Assembly: GCA_016222825.1 (NCBI GenBank)
Contig: JACRQF010000012.1
Coordinates: 62,001 to 126,000, forward strand
From: Verrucomicrobiota bacterium
GTDB taxonomy: Bacteria > Verrucomicrobiota > Verrucomicrobiia > CAIQCK01
Reading direction: 5' to 3'
DNA: 64,000 bases
In this document: piece after piece, positions 36,649-45,323 of the stretch
How the letters are laid out: each line of letters starts with the position of its first letter
Numbering within the stretch: position 1 is the stretch's first letter
Notes under the pieces: model-generated
What the model saw: the letters and a program-made list of their open reading frames with translations, nothing else
Told to the model about the DNA's origin: nothing
The model's database searches: none
Position numbers and translations under genes: made by a program

Positions 36649-39186
36649 ATGAAGCGCCCACTGGTGGGCATTGCCGTGGTGTTTTGCGCCGGCATGACGC
36701 TGGGCGAGTGGATTCCGCTGCCGCTCGCCGCCTCGTGGGTCCTGTTTTCAACCGCCCTCATCGCGTCGGCGGTTCTTCTTCGCCATCGGGCCGGCCTTGT
36801 TGTGGTTTACGCGATGATCTTTCTCGGCGGCGCGCTCGCGCACCGGCTGGCGAACAGGTGGCCGCAACCTCATCATCTCCTGCGTCTGCTCGGCGACCGT
36901 CCCCAAAACGTGGTCGCTCGCGCGACGATCACGCTGGAACCGGTGCGTTCCGTCAGCCGGCGCGCACGCGGCGAGCAGGAGCGGGACTTCTTCGCCGTCC
37001 GGATCAATGCGCTGGACTGCGGCAATGGCTGGCAGACGGCAACGGGCGACGTTGTTGTATGGCTCGACCAGCCGCCGGACGACGAGCGGCTGCGCTACGG
37101 CGATGTGGTCGAGTTTCGCGGTCTTCTGAGCCGGCCGGGCGCTCCGACGAACTCCGGACAGTTCGACTATCGTTCCTATCTGGCGCGACGCGGCGTTTTT
37201 TACGAAGCGCGCATCCACAACGGCGCAGCCGTGACCGTGCTCGGCCGCGAGGCTTCCTGGTGGATGGAGTGCGGCATGTGGATGCAGCGGCGGTTTCTGG
37301 CGAGCGCGGCGCGAGGCTTGGAGACGAGCAGCGTCGGCGATGAACCGGTCGTTGTCGGTTTGCTGCGCGCGATGCTCGTGGGTTTTCGGCCGGGTCTGAC
37401 CAACGAGCTGTCGGAGCCGTTCATGCGCACCGGCACACTGCACGTGTTTGCCGTCAGCGGCCTGCACGTCGCGGTGATCGCCGGCATTCTGGTCGGCTTG
37501 CTGCGTTTCTTCAGCGTCAGCCGACTTGGTTGCGTTCTGATTGCGCTGCCGCTGCTTGTGTTCTACACGCTTGCGACCGGCGCCCCGGCGTCGGCGGTGC
37601 GGTCGTTCTTGATGGCGGGCATCGTGATCATCGGATGGAGCCTGCCGCGGCCCACCGACGTGTTGAACAGCCTCGCCGCGTCGGCCCTCATCATCCTGCT
37701 GTGCAATCCGATGCAGTTGTTCGAGGCAGGCTTCCAGCTTTCTTATGCTGCTGTGCTGGCTTTGGCGCTGTTTGTTCCCGGGCCGGGATTCCTTGTCCGA
37801 ACGCTTTACCGCCGGGACGATTCGGGGGTGGAGTCCGCCACACTCCTGTCGCGACTTCCTGGCTGGCTTGCCGACGTGTTCGTGTGCGACCCGTATTTGC
37901 CGGCGGGTTTGTTGCCGGGATGGCGGCGGGCCTGGTATCGCTTCGTGCAAGCCATGACTGTTTCGTTTGCCGTTTCGGTGGCGGCATGCGCCGGGACGAT
38001 GCCGCTGATCGCCCACTACTTCCATCTGTTCACGGCCGTCAACTTCCTCTCCAACCTCGTCATGGTGCCGTTGAGCACGCTGGCGATCACGACCGGCTTC
38101 GCCTCGTTCCTGCTGGACTTGGTCTGGCCGCCGCTCGCGGTTGTGCTCAACAACGCCAACTACGCGTTCATGGAACTGATGCTCGGCGCGAGCCGTTGGT
38201 TCGAGCGCCTGCCGTTGGCGTTCATTTACGTAAAGACGCCGGCAGTCTGGTTGTCGGCGGCGTTCTATGGAGCGATGGCGCTGTTTCTTTGGGCCGGTGT
38301 GAGGAGGTTCGCGCACAGGCTCGCGTGGCTCGGCGTGGCCGCGCTCTGCGCGCTCGCCATCGGTTTGGCCGCCCGCAACGGCGAGGCGACGGTCGCACTC
38401 ACCGTTCTCAGCGTCGGCGACGGTGCAGCGGCGTTTGTGGATGTGCCAGGCGAGAAGCACGACGCGCTTATTGACTGTGGTCCAGCGAGATCCACGGGTT
38501 TTATCCTCAAGCCGTTTCTTCGCGCGCAAGGTTGCGATGCGGTGGAGACGCTCATCCTGACTCATGCTGACGCCAACCACGTTGGAGGAGTTGGCGCAGT
38601 GCTCGATGGATTTCACCCGCGGAGGATTTTCGACAACGGCCAGAGCCGTTGGAGCCGCGTTGGAGGCGGCCCATTGCCGGGTTTCCGCGCGTCGCGGCTG
38701 GTCGAACCGGCGACACTGCCGTTGGGCGGGAGTGCCGAGTTGCGGGTGCTCTATCCGCGCGCCGGGCCGCTGGCGGCGTTGAGCGACAACGCCGCGCTGG
38801 TGATGCAGTTGCGCTGCGGCCCGCACCGCGTATTGCTCGCGTCGGATATCGGCGCAACGGTCGAGCGCGAGCTGATGGCGGCGAAGGTGGATTTGCGCAG
38901 CGACGTTTTGGTGAAGGGGTTGCATAGCCGCGAGGATTCCTGCACCGACGGGTTTCTGGACGCGGTGGCGCCGCAATGGGTCGTCATTACCTGCGGCGAG
39001 GCCGCCAGGCGGGCGTCGGCGCTGCCGGCGATGCTTGGTCGCATCGAGGCGCACGGCGCGCGGGTTCTGCGCACGGATTCGCACGGGGCTGTCACGGTTC
39101 AGATGTCACCCGACGACCTGGAGGTGAAAACCTTTTTGCCCGGTCCCGCCCCTGTGCTAGGCTTCGTGCGACGTGAAACGCCCTGA
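36649..39186 (+). CDS. comEC: ComEC/Rec2-type DNA internalisation protein
   Basis: 845 residues from ATG 36649. N-terminal membrane part with the DUF4131 region, an OB-like loop (DVVVWLDQPPDDERLRYGDVVEFRGLLSRPGAPTN), the Competence core (FAVSGLHVAVIAGILVGLLR, TGAPASAVRSFLMAGIVI) and a C-terminal metallo-beta-lactamase-like domain from about 586 (LSVGDGAAAFVDVPGEKHDALIDCGP, ILTHADANHVGG). The HxHxDH motif is altered to THADANH, as is common in ComEC. It forms the inner-membrane channel for transforming DNA. No other com gene is near. Confidence 0.93.
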   Translation: MKRPLVGIAVVFCAGMTLGEWIPLPLAASWVLFSTALIASAVLLRHRAGLVVVYAMIFLGGALAHRLANRWPQPHHLLRLLGDRPQNVVARATITLEPVRSVSRRARGEQERDFFAVRINALDCGNGWQTATGDVVVWLDQPPDDERLRYGDVVEFRGLLSRPGAPTNSGQFDYRSYLARRGVFYEARIHNGAAVTVLGREASWWMECGMWMQRRFLASAARGLETSSVGDEPVVVGLLRAMLVGFRPGLTNELSEPFMRTGTLHVFAVSGLHVAVIAGILVGLLRFFSVSRLGCVLIALPLLVFYTLATGAPASAVRSFLMAGIVIIGWSLPRPTDVLNSLAASALIILLCNPMQLFEAGFQLSYAAVLALALFVPGPGFLVRTLYRRDDSGVESATLLSRLPGWLADVFVCDPYLPAGLLPGWRRAWYRFVQAMTVSFAVSVAACAGTMPLIAHYFHLFTAVNFLSNLVMVPLSTLAITTGFASFLLDLVWPPLAVVLNNANYAFMELMLGASRWFERLPLAFIYVKTPAVWLSAAFYGAMALFLWAGVRRFAHRLAWLGVAALCALAIGLAARNGEATVALTVLSVGDGAAAFVDVPGEKHDALIDCGPARSTGFILKPFLRAQGCDAVETLILTHADANHVGGVGAVLDGFHPRRIFDNGQSRWSRVGGGPLPGFRASRLVEPATLPLGGSAELRVLYPRAGPLAALSDNAALVMQLRCGPHRVLLASDIGATVERELMAAKVDLRSDVLVKGLHSREDSCTDGFLDAVAPQWVVITCGEAARRASALPAMLGRIEAHGARVLRTDSHGAVTVQMSPDDLEVKTFLPGPAPVLGFVRRETP

Positions 39187-39246
39187 GGCGTTTGCGGTCC
39201 CGCCCGCGTGAACGTTTCGCGTGGGGAGTGTGTCCAAAACTGTTAC

Positions 39247-39834
39247 ATGCCTTTCGATCCCGATACCGAACTGATGTTGAAGGTCCGCCGTGGCAACCGC
39301 GCCGCGTTTGAGGCGTTGGTGGCCAAATACCAGCGGCCGGTCATTAACACGATCTTTCGCAGTATCGGGGACCTCGCGGAGGCCGAGGACCTCACGCAGA
39401 ACGTCTTCGTGCAGGTCTGGAGGGTTCGCGGTCGCTACAAACCGACGGCGAAATTCTCAACCTGGCTCTTTACCATTGTTCGCAACACCTGTCTCAATGA
39501 AGTCCGCCGCCGCGCGCGGCATCCGGCGGACTCGCTCGACAAGCCGGTGACGGATGCCGCCGACGGCAGCGAGTTGCCGTGGCAGATTCCCGACCAGCAG
39601 GCGAAGCCGCCGAATGAGGAGGCGCTGGCTGCCGAATTGCGGAAGCGCGTGGACGCCGCGCTGGCGGCCCTGCCCGAAGCCCAGCGCACGGCGATGCTGC
39701 TGTTGCGCCACCAGAACATGCCCTACGAGGAGATCGCCAAAGTCATGCGCTGCTCGCTGTCGGCCACGAAATCCCTCATCCATCGCGCGCGCGAGATGCT
39801 GCGCGACCAACTCAAACCGTATTTGCGGCCGTGA
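39247..39834 (+). CDS. ECF (RpoE-like) RNA polymerase sigma factor
   Basis: 195 residues from ATG 39247 (a GTG at 39208 would add 13 residues). Region 2 (RRGNRAAFEALVAKYQRPVINTIFRSIGDLAEAEDLTQNVFVQVWRVRGRYKPTAKFSTWLFTIVRNTCLNEVRRR) and region 4 (LAALPEAQRTAMLLLRHQNMPYEEIAKVMRCSLSATKSLIHRAREMLRDQL) are complete. The downstream gene is its probable anti-sigma factor. Target genes unknown. Confidence 0.93.
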   Translation: MPFDPDTELMLKVRRGNRAAFEALVAKYQRPVINTIFRSIGDLAEAEDLTQNVFVQVWRVRGRYKPTAKFSTWLFTIVRNTCLNEVRRRARHPADSLDKPVTDAADGSELPWQIPDQQAKPPNEEALAAELRKRVDAALAALPEAQRTAMLLLRHQNMPYEEIAKVMRCSLSATKSLIHRAREMLRDQLKPYLRP

Positions 39835-39876
39835 AAACTTCTGCGCAACCTTGAGATGTCCGGGGTGTTATTAACC

Positions 39877-40395
39877 ATGAGGTTTCTGGAAATGAACTGC
39901 ACGGAATGCCAAGTTGAATTTGACCGCTTGCTGGACGGACGGTTGGACGCCCCGGCGGGCGAGTTGGTGCGCCAACATCTGGCGGACTGTCCCGGCTGCG
40001 CCGCGGCCTGGCGCGATTACGAGGTCGCATGGGCCGTGTTTGCGTCCCTCCCGGAGGTCGAGCCTTCCTCGAACTTCGTTGCGCGCGTCATGAATCAGAT
40101 TGACCGCGTGGAGCGCGAGATGCCCGCGCGCGTCTGGTTCTTCCCGGTGCCGCGGCGTTGGCTGGCGCCGGCGGTGGCGGCCGTCATGCTTCTGGCGGCG
40201 GGCGCCGGCGTCTGGATGAAGGCGCAGCATGAAGCCGATCAGGTTGTCAGCCAGGAGCTGGCGGCGAACCTGCCGGTCGTGCAGCATCTGGATTTGCTGA
40301 AAGACTTCGATATCATTGCGGACCTCGACCGGATCGCGCCGCAGCAGGAGCACGACCCGATCGAAGAGATGTTGAACGCGCTCTGGAATAGCTGA
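39877..40395 (+). CDS. zinc-finger anti-sigma factor
   Basis: 172 residues from ATG 39877; starts at 39856 and 39892 are also possible. The N-terminal ZAS domain has CTEC, then HLADCPGC (the H-x3-C-x2-C motif), which binds zinc and sequesters the sigma factor. One transmembrane helix (about 93-112, WLAPAVAAVMLLAAGAGVWM) is followed by an acidic C-terminus (DLLKDFDIIADLDRI). It lies 42 bp after the ECF sigma gene and overlaps the next gene by one base (TGATG), so the three form an operon. Confidence 0.88.
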   Translation: MRFLEMNCTECQVEFDRLLDGRLDAPAGELVRQHLADCPGCAAAWRDYEVAWAVFASLPEVEPSSNFVARVMNQIDRVEREMPARVWFFPVPRRWLAPAVAAVMLLAAGAGVWMKAQHEADQVVSQELAANLPVVQHLDLLKDFDIIADLDRIAPQQEHDPIEEMLNALWNS

Positions 40396-40901
40396 TGAGT
40401 CCAAGGGTTTTCATTGTCGCGCTGGCTCTTGCCTGTATCGCTTGCCCTGCGCCCGGTCAGCCGGGCGCTCAGCCGGTTTCAACTAACGCTGCCGGCGGGG
40501 ACATTCAGTTGCCGAAGAACCTGCCGCCGCGGCTGCGCGAAAAGATGGCGAAGATGCCGCCCGCCGAGCGCCAGAAGTTTCTGGAGCGATGGCAGCAGCT
40601 TCGCAAGCTCTCGCCGGAGGCGCGGAAGCTGCTGAACAAGAATTACCAGAGTTTTTCCAAGATGCCGCCGGAGCAGCGGGAGCAATTGAAGCAGCGCCTC
40701 CAGCAGTGGCAGGGCATGTCGCCGGAAGAGAAAAAGAAACTGCAAGAGAACTTCCAACGCTGGAAGCAACTCAGCCCTCAGGAGCGCGAGGATCTTCGCA
40801 AGCGGCACACCCGTCCTCCACCTGCCAACGGCCGCGCTCCATCGGGCGGGCCGCGAGGCCCGGCGGTGAAAGCGTTGCCCGCCGCGGCGAAGGCGGAGTA
40901 G
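40395..40901 (+). CDS. DUF3106-family secreted protein
   Basis: 168 residues with a signal peptide (MSPRVFIVALALACIACPAPGQ; the cysteines could make it a lipoprotein). The mature core is a run of amphipathic helices with repeated LSPEER/MPPEQR-type caps: KMPPAERQKFLERWQQLRKLSPEARKLL, KMPPEQREQLKQRLQQWQGMSPEEKKKL, QLSPQEREDLRKR. This is the DUF3106 repeat. The tail is Pro/Ala/Gly-rich. Coupled to the anti-sigma gene by TGATG, it may sense an envelope signal or be a target of the sigma factor. Confidence 0.85.
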   Translation: MSPRVFIVALALACIACPAPGQPGAQPVSTNAAGGDIQLPKNLPPRLREKMAKMPPAERQKFLERWQQLRKLSPEARKLLNKNYQSFSKMPPEQREQLKQRLQQWQGMSPEEKKKLQENFQRWKQLSPQEREDLRKRHTRPPPANGRAPSGGPRGPAVKALPAAAKAE

Positions 40902-40905
40902 TGGG

Positions 40906-42189
40906 TCACGTTGCGCTGCGGATCAGTTTCGCGGCAAACGCCCCGTCCAATCCATCGCGCGGCGGAAAGGTCTCAACGCAGCGGTCCAGCGCAAATTCCG
41001 GCGCTGCCTTCGCGAAGGCTTCTACAACGCCGCGGTTTTCCTCCGGTTCGAGGCTGCACGTGCTATAGACCAGCACGCCGCCGCGCTTGACACGCCGCGC
41101 CGCTTTTTGCAGCAACGCCAACTGCTCCGTCGCGAGCCGGGCAATGTCCTCACCGCGCAGCCGCCAGCGGGCATCCACGCGCCGGCGGAGCACGCCGGTA
41201 TTGGAGCAGGGCACGTCCACCAGCACGCGGTCAAACCATGTCTCGGTGGAGTCGCTGGCGCGGGCTTGCTGGACGGTGACGCAGGCGACGCCGAGGCGCG
41301 CGCAATTCGCCACGACTTGTTTCAGCCGCTCGGCCGACGTGTCTTCGGCGACGATCTCGCCGCGGTCTTGCATCAACTGCGCCAGGCAGGTTGCCTTGCC
41401 GCCGGGCGCGGCGCAGGCGTCCAACACGCGCTCACCCGGCTGCGCGCCCAACAGTTCGACCGAGGACAGCGTGCTGGGGTCCTGGATGTAGAACTCTCCC
41501 TCGGCGAATCCCGGCAGCCGTTCCGCGGATTCTGTTGCGCGCACCTCGATCATTGGCACCGCGCACGACGCGGCGCTGAAAGGTTCGGCTTCGATGCCCG
41601 CTGTGCGCCATTTTGCCAGCAACGCTTCGGCGCTGGTTCGCAGCGTGTTCACGCGGGCGAAGAGTTTTGGCGGGCGGTTGTTCCAATCGAGCAGCGCGCG
41701 TGTGTCCGCTTCGTCGTAGCGGGCACGCCATCGCGTCACCAGCCATGCCGGGTGCGAACACCGCACGGCCAGTGGCTGCTGCTGGAGCGCCGACGCCAGT
41801 GCCGGGCGATCGCGATGGGCATTTCGCAGCAGCCCGTTGAGAAAACCGCCCAGGCGTTCCGACGACGCCCGCTTCGCCAGTTCCACGGTTGAGTTGACCG
41901 CGGCGTGTGGCGGCACGCGGTCAAGGAAGAAGAGTTGATACAAACCGAGCCGCGCCAGCACGGCGATTTCCGGTTTCGGCATGCGCTCCGCCTTTTGCGC
42001 GATCAGCCAGTCGAGGGCGGCGCGCTGGCGCAGGCAGCCGTAAAACAGCTCCGTCACCAGCCCGCGGTCGCGCGGCGGCAGCGGCGACCGTTGCAGGGCG
42101 CCGTGAAGCAAGTCGTCGGCCGCGGCGCCGCCGCGTTCCCACTTGCACAGCAGATCGAACACAATTTCTCTTGGATTGGCAGAAGTCAC
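40906..42189 (-). CDS. rsmB: 16S rRNA (cytosine(967)-C(5))-methyltransferase
   Basis: About 427 residues from GTG 42189 (VTSANPREIVFDLL, the family N-terminus); an in-frame ATG at 42216 adds nine residues and would overlap the divergent start codon. The NusB-like N-terminal domain (about 1-130) and the SUN methyltransferase domain are present: SAM loop LDACAAPGGKATCLAQLM, PCSNTGVLRRRVDARWR with the PC catalytic-pair cysteine, and VYSTCSLEPEENRGVVEAF with the TCS cysteine. It methylates C967 of 16S rRNA. Ends 4 bp from the convergent DUF3106 gene. Confidence 0.93.
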   Translation of the reverse strand: MTSANPREIVFDLLCKWERGGAAADDLLHGALQRSPLPPRDRGLVTELFYGCLRQRAALDWLIAQKAERMPKPEIAVLARLGLYQLFFLDRVPPHAAVNSTVELAKRASSERLGGFLNGLLRNAHRDRPALASALQQQPLAVRCSHPAWLVTRWRARYDEADTRALLDWNNRPPKLFARVNTLRTSAEALLAKWRTAGIEAEPFSAASCAVPMIEVRATESAERLPGFAEGEFYIQDPSTLSSVELLGAQPGERVLDACAAPGGKATCLAQLMQDRGEIVAEDTSAERLKQVVANCARLGVACVTVQQARASDSTETWFDRVLVDVPCSNTGVLRRRVDARWRLRGEDIARLATEQLALLQKAARRVKRGGVLVYSTCSLEPEENRGVVEAFAKAAPEFALDRCVETFPPRDGLDGAFAAKLIRSAT

Positions 42190-42214
42190 GCGATAGCTTC
42201 TACCACTTTTCAAC

Positions 42215-44143
42215 ATGACTGACGACCAAATCCAAGCATTGCTCGACGACGGAAAAGCCGAGGCGCGGCACGTGGAGGCGCTAAAGAAGCTCGGCGCTGG
42301 CGCTTACTGCATCCATCGCAGTTGGGGCTTCGGCAAGGTGACCAGCTTCGACCCGATCATGGGCAAGTTCCAGATAGACTTCAGAGGCCGGCCTGGCCAC
42401 TCGATGGAGGCGCGCTATGCGGCGGAGTCGCTGGAGATTTTGCCCGCCGAACACATCCTGGTCCAGAAAGTGACCGGCCTCGACTCGCTGAAGCGGTTCG
42501 CCGCCGACGATCCGCTGCAACTGATGCGCGTCGTGCTGGCCAGCTTCGGCGGACAGGCGACGGCCGACGGCATCGCCGGGGCGCTTTGCCCCGAGGTGGT
42601 TGCCACGGCAGATTGGAAGAAGTGGTGGGACGGCGCCAAACGCGCGATGAAGAGGGACCCGCACTTTGGCGTTCCCGCGAAGAAGACGGAGCCGTTCGTG
42701 CTGCGCGACAAGCCACAGCGGCCGGAGGAGGAGTTGCTCAGGTCGTTCGCCGCCGCCGCCAACCTCCGGCAGAAACTTCAAGTGGCGGAGCAGTTGTTGC
42801 GCATCGCCGACCATCTCTCCGACGCGGCAACCGTGCTCGGCCCTGTCATTCACGCGCTCAGCGGCGAGATCAAGGCGTCTCCGCACCGCGACCCCGCCAC
42901 CACGCTCGAAGCGATTTGGATTCGCGACGAACTCGCCGGGCTTTGCGGCCATCAGACGCCGCACACGGTCGAGCAGATTCACGAGGTCGTCCTGAATGTC
43001 CGTCATCTGGGCGAGCTGCTGCAATCGCTGCCTTCCGCCAAACAGAAGCGGCTGCTGCCGCATCTGCGCACCGCCTATCCGGACACGTGGCACGACACGC
43101 TGCGGCAGATCCTTCTGAGCGCCGACGCGAAGCTCGCCGGCGATATCATCGAGTTCTTGATTGCCGGGGGACAGGCCGACGCGGTGGGCGCGTTTCTGGA
43201 CCGCGCCGTCCGCGAGCAGACCGCCACCGGCGAGTTACTGCTGTGGATTTGCCGCAGCCGGAACCAGCAGGTGTTCGCCGAAACGATTGTGCCGCTGCTC
43301 AACGTGCGCCTGGCCGCCGCGATTCTCCAGTCCATCCAGCGTGAGCACTCGGACACCGGCCGCAAGAAGAACCTGCTGCTGGAATGCCTCGTCAACGAAC
43401 ACTCGCTCCTGGCCGATTTGCTGCGCGAGACGGACATCGAAGACGTGCGCGACATCGCCCGCAAGCTCATGGCGCATCCGGCTGTCGGGGAGATGGACCG
43501 CCGCTCGTTGTTGGCGCGGATCATCAAGGCGCATCCGCCGATCCAGGCGTTGCTGGCCGGCGGCGTTGAGACACGCCAACAGACGATCTCCGTTTCATGG
43601 GAGAGCCTGGAGCAGCGGAAGGCCGAATACGACGAGCTGATCACGAAGCGGATGCCGGCCAACACCCGCGACATCGCCATCGCCCGCAGTTACGGCGACC
43701 TGCGCGAGAACTTCGAGTTCAAGGCGGCCAAGGAGATGCAGAAGGTGCTGATGGCGCGCAAGGGCGAGCTGGAACTGATGCTGGCGAACTCCCGCGGCAC
43801 GGACTTCGCCGACGCCAAGACCGACGCGGTCGGCATTGGCACCGTCGTCACGCTCGCAGACCTCACGGAGAACAAGACCGTGCGTTACGCCATCCTCGGC
43901 GCGTGGGACAGCGACGTGGACCGCGGCATCATCAGTTACCAGACGACGCTCGCGCAGGCGTTGCTGAACAGGAAAGCCGGCGACGAGGCGGATTTTGAAA
44001 TCGGCGGCCATCGCCATCACGTCCGGGTCGAGAAGATCGAGCGCTACGTGGATCTGAAATCGGAGATCGGTCCGCCCTGTGTTCCCAAGCCGGCAGCGGG
44101 TGGCGACGCTACCAGCGCCCCGGCAGCACCAGCCAGCAATTGA
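42215..44143 (+). CDS. GreA/GreB-family transcription elongation factor with very long N-terminal extension
   Basis: 642 residues, four times the normal 158 of GreA. The C-terminal 190 residues carry the Gre coiled coil (RKAEYDELITKRMPANTRDIAIARSYGDLRENFEFKAAKEMQKVLMARKGELE, including the acidic DLRENFEF tip) and the FKBP-like domain (GIGTVVTLADLTENKTVRYAILGAWDSDVDRGIISYQTTLAQALLNRKAGDE). Residues 1-75 hold a CarD/SH3-like segment (GAYCIHRSWGFGKVTSFDPIMGKFQIDF), and 130-450 are a helical repeat region. The acidic tip residues suggest real cleavage-factor activity. Similar long Gre proteins occur in Chlamydiae and PVC bacteria. Confidence 0.88.
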   Translation: MTDDQIQALLDDGKAEARHVEALKKLGAGAYCIHRSWGFGKVTSFDPIMGKFQIDFRGRPGHSMEARYAAESLEILPAEHILVQKVTGLDSLKRFAADDPLQLMRVVLASFGGQATADGIAGALCPEVVATADWKKWWDGAKRAMKRDPHFGVPAKKTEPFVLRDKPQRPEEELLRSFAAAANLRQKLQVAEQLLRIADHLSDAATVLGPVIHALSGEIKASPHRDPATTLEAIWIRDELAGLCGHQTPHTVEQIHEVVLNVRHLGELLQSLPSAKQKRLLPHLRTAYPDTWHDTLRQILLSADAKLAGDIIEFLIAGGQADAVGAFLDRAVREQTATGELLLWICRSRNQQVFAETIVPLLNVRLAAAILQSIQREHSDTGRKKNLLLECLVNEHSLLADLLRETDIEDVRDIARKLMAHPAVGEMDRRSLLARIIKAHPPIQALLAGGVETRQQTISVSWESLEQRKAEYDELITKRMPANTRDIAIARSYGDLRENFEFKAAKEMQKVLMARKGELELMLANSRGTDFADAKTDAVGIGTVVTLADLTENKTVRYAILGAWDSDVDRGIISYQTTLAQALLNRKAGDEADFEIGGHRHHVRVEKIERYVDLKSEIGPPCVPKPAAGGDATSAPAAPASN

Positions 44144-44612
44144 GCCACGCCCAGCCCGTGGCCAGTCCCAGCAGCAGCACCAGCAGGTTGAGCCGCACGC
44201 TCAGTCGGTGCAGCCGCTGCCAGCGGCGCAGCACTTCCTCGCGGGCGTCGCGGTCGTCCTGCGCGCGGGCCTCGTGCGCCTCGTCGCGCAGCGAATCCAT
44301 TCGCGGCACCAACCGCTGTCGCGCCCAGAGCACCACCACCATCATTCCGAATACCAGCACCAGCACCGTTGAGCCGCCCTTCCACGGCCAGAACCGCATG
44401 GCCATCAGCAGGCCGCCGCTCAACAATCCGAACAGGCCGCACGCCAGGCCGACCAGATAGTAGCGGGGAAACACGGTGCGGATGAACTTGCCGGCATGCT
44501 CCACTTCGAGGGCGCGGAACGCCGTCGGCGCGACCACGAAGAGAAAAAAGACAATCGCCCCTATCCACAGCGCCCACGACAAGAGAAACACATAGCCTAA
44601 TGCGATGGTCAT
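44109..44612 (-). CDS. DUF4149 (TMEM205-like) membrane protein
   Basis: 167 residues with four transmembrane helices (about 5-28, 48-68, 78-95, 143-160) and the DUF4149 pattern WALWIGAIVFFLFVVAPTAFRALEVEHAGKFIRTVFPRYYLVGLACGL. A charged, probably coiled loop (RDEAHEARAQDDRDAREEVLRRWQRLHRLS) separates helices 3 and 4. Its 3' end overlaps the convergent Gre-like gene by 35 bp. Function unknown. Confidence 0.85.
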   Translation of the reverse strand: MTIALGYVFLLSWALWIGAIVFFLFVVAPTAFRALEVEHAGKFIRTVFPRYYLVGLACGLFGLLSGGLLMAMRFWPWKGGSTVLVLVFGMMVVVLWARQRLVPRMDSLRDEAHEARAQDDRDAREEVLRRWQRLHRLSVRLNLLVLLLGLATGWAWLNCWLVLPGRW

Positions 44613-44676
44613 CGTCCGCCAGCCTACTGATGTCGGCAGCGGCTGCCAATAGAGAAAAATGCGGCGTAGAGCAGGA

Positions 44677-45180
44677 CTACGATTGGCCCGTCAGCGACAG
44701 GAACTCCGGCAGGTTGCGGATATTGTTGAAATCCTCCTCCTCGCAGGCGAGCCGGCAATAGGCGGCGTCCTTGCGGATGGCCGTCGCCAGCAGGCGCAAC
44801 GCCTCCTCGTGACGCCCCTGCACGGCGCGGTAACAGGCCATGTTGTAGTTGGCTAGCGGATGGTCGGCGCGCAGGCGCATCGCGGTCTCCAGTGCTTCGA
44901 CCGCAGCGTCCAGCGACTTCGTCCGTCGGCGGCAATAGGCGAGATGAATCCATCCGTCCACGTTCTTGGGCTGGACGGCGAGCAGTTTCTCCAGCCACAC
45001 TTCCGCGTCGGCGTAACGGTGCGCGCCGAGCAGGATGAACGCCCTCGCGTTGATGGCGTCCTCGCAACCGGGCTGTTGCGCCAGCACCGCGTCCGCCTCG
45101 GCGAGCGCGTCCTCATTCATGCCGAGCGTAACGTAACCTTCCGCCGCCTCCAGATGTTTCCGAATCTCGATGTCATCCAC
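44677..45180 (-). CDS. TPR protein
   Basis: 167 residues from a GTG at 45180 (VDDIEIRKHLEAAEGYVTLGM); the frame stays open further upstream but that part overlaps the kinase-like gene start and looks noncoding. TPR units: AEGYVTLGMNEDALAEADAVLAQQPGCEDA, AFILLGAHRYADAEVWLEKLLAVQPKN, HLAYCRRRTKSLDAAVEALETAMRLRADHPLA and CYRAVQGRHEEALRLLATAIRKD. Soluble; no signal peptide. Function unassigned. The true start is uncertain. Confidence 0.7.
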   Translation of the reverse strand: MDDIEIRKHLEAAEGYVTLGMNEDALAEADAVLAQQPGCEDAINARAFILLGAHRYADAEVWLEKLLAVQPKNVDGWIHLAYCRRRTKSLDAAVEALETAMRLRADHPLANYNMACYRAVQGRHEEALRLLATAIRKDAAYCRLACEEEDFNNIRNLPEFLSLTGQS

Positions 45181-45323
45181 AGCCGGATATTTCAGCCTTT
45201 CGCCGCAAAACTCCAGCCGGATGTCAGGACGCTGAGTGTCTCCGTGTCGGATGGTATTCCGCGCCAGCTCGTGCTTGACCGCGCCGTGTGCGGCGTTAGA
45301 CTGCGCGATGGATGGAGCCGGCC

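Noticed and set aside
36748-39084. Long antisense open frame opposite comEC
   Set aside because: Shadow of comEC with Arg/Gln/His-rich composition.
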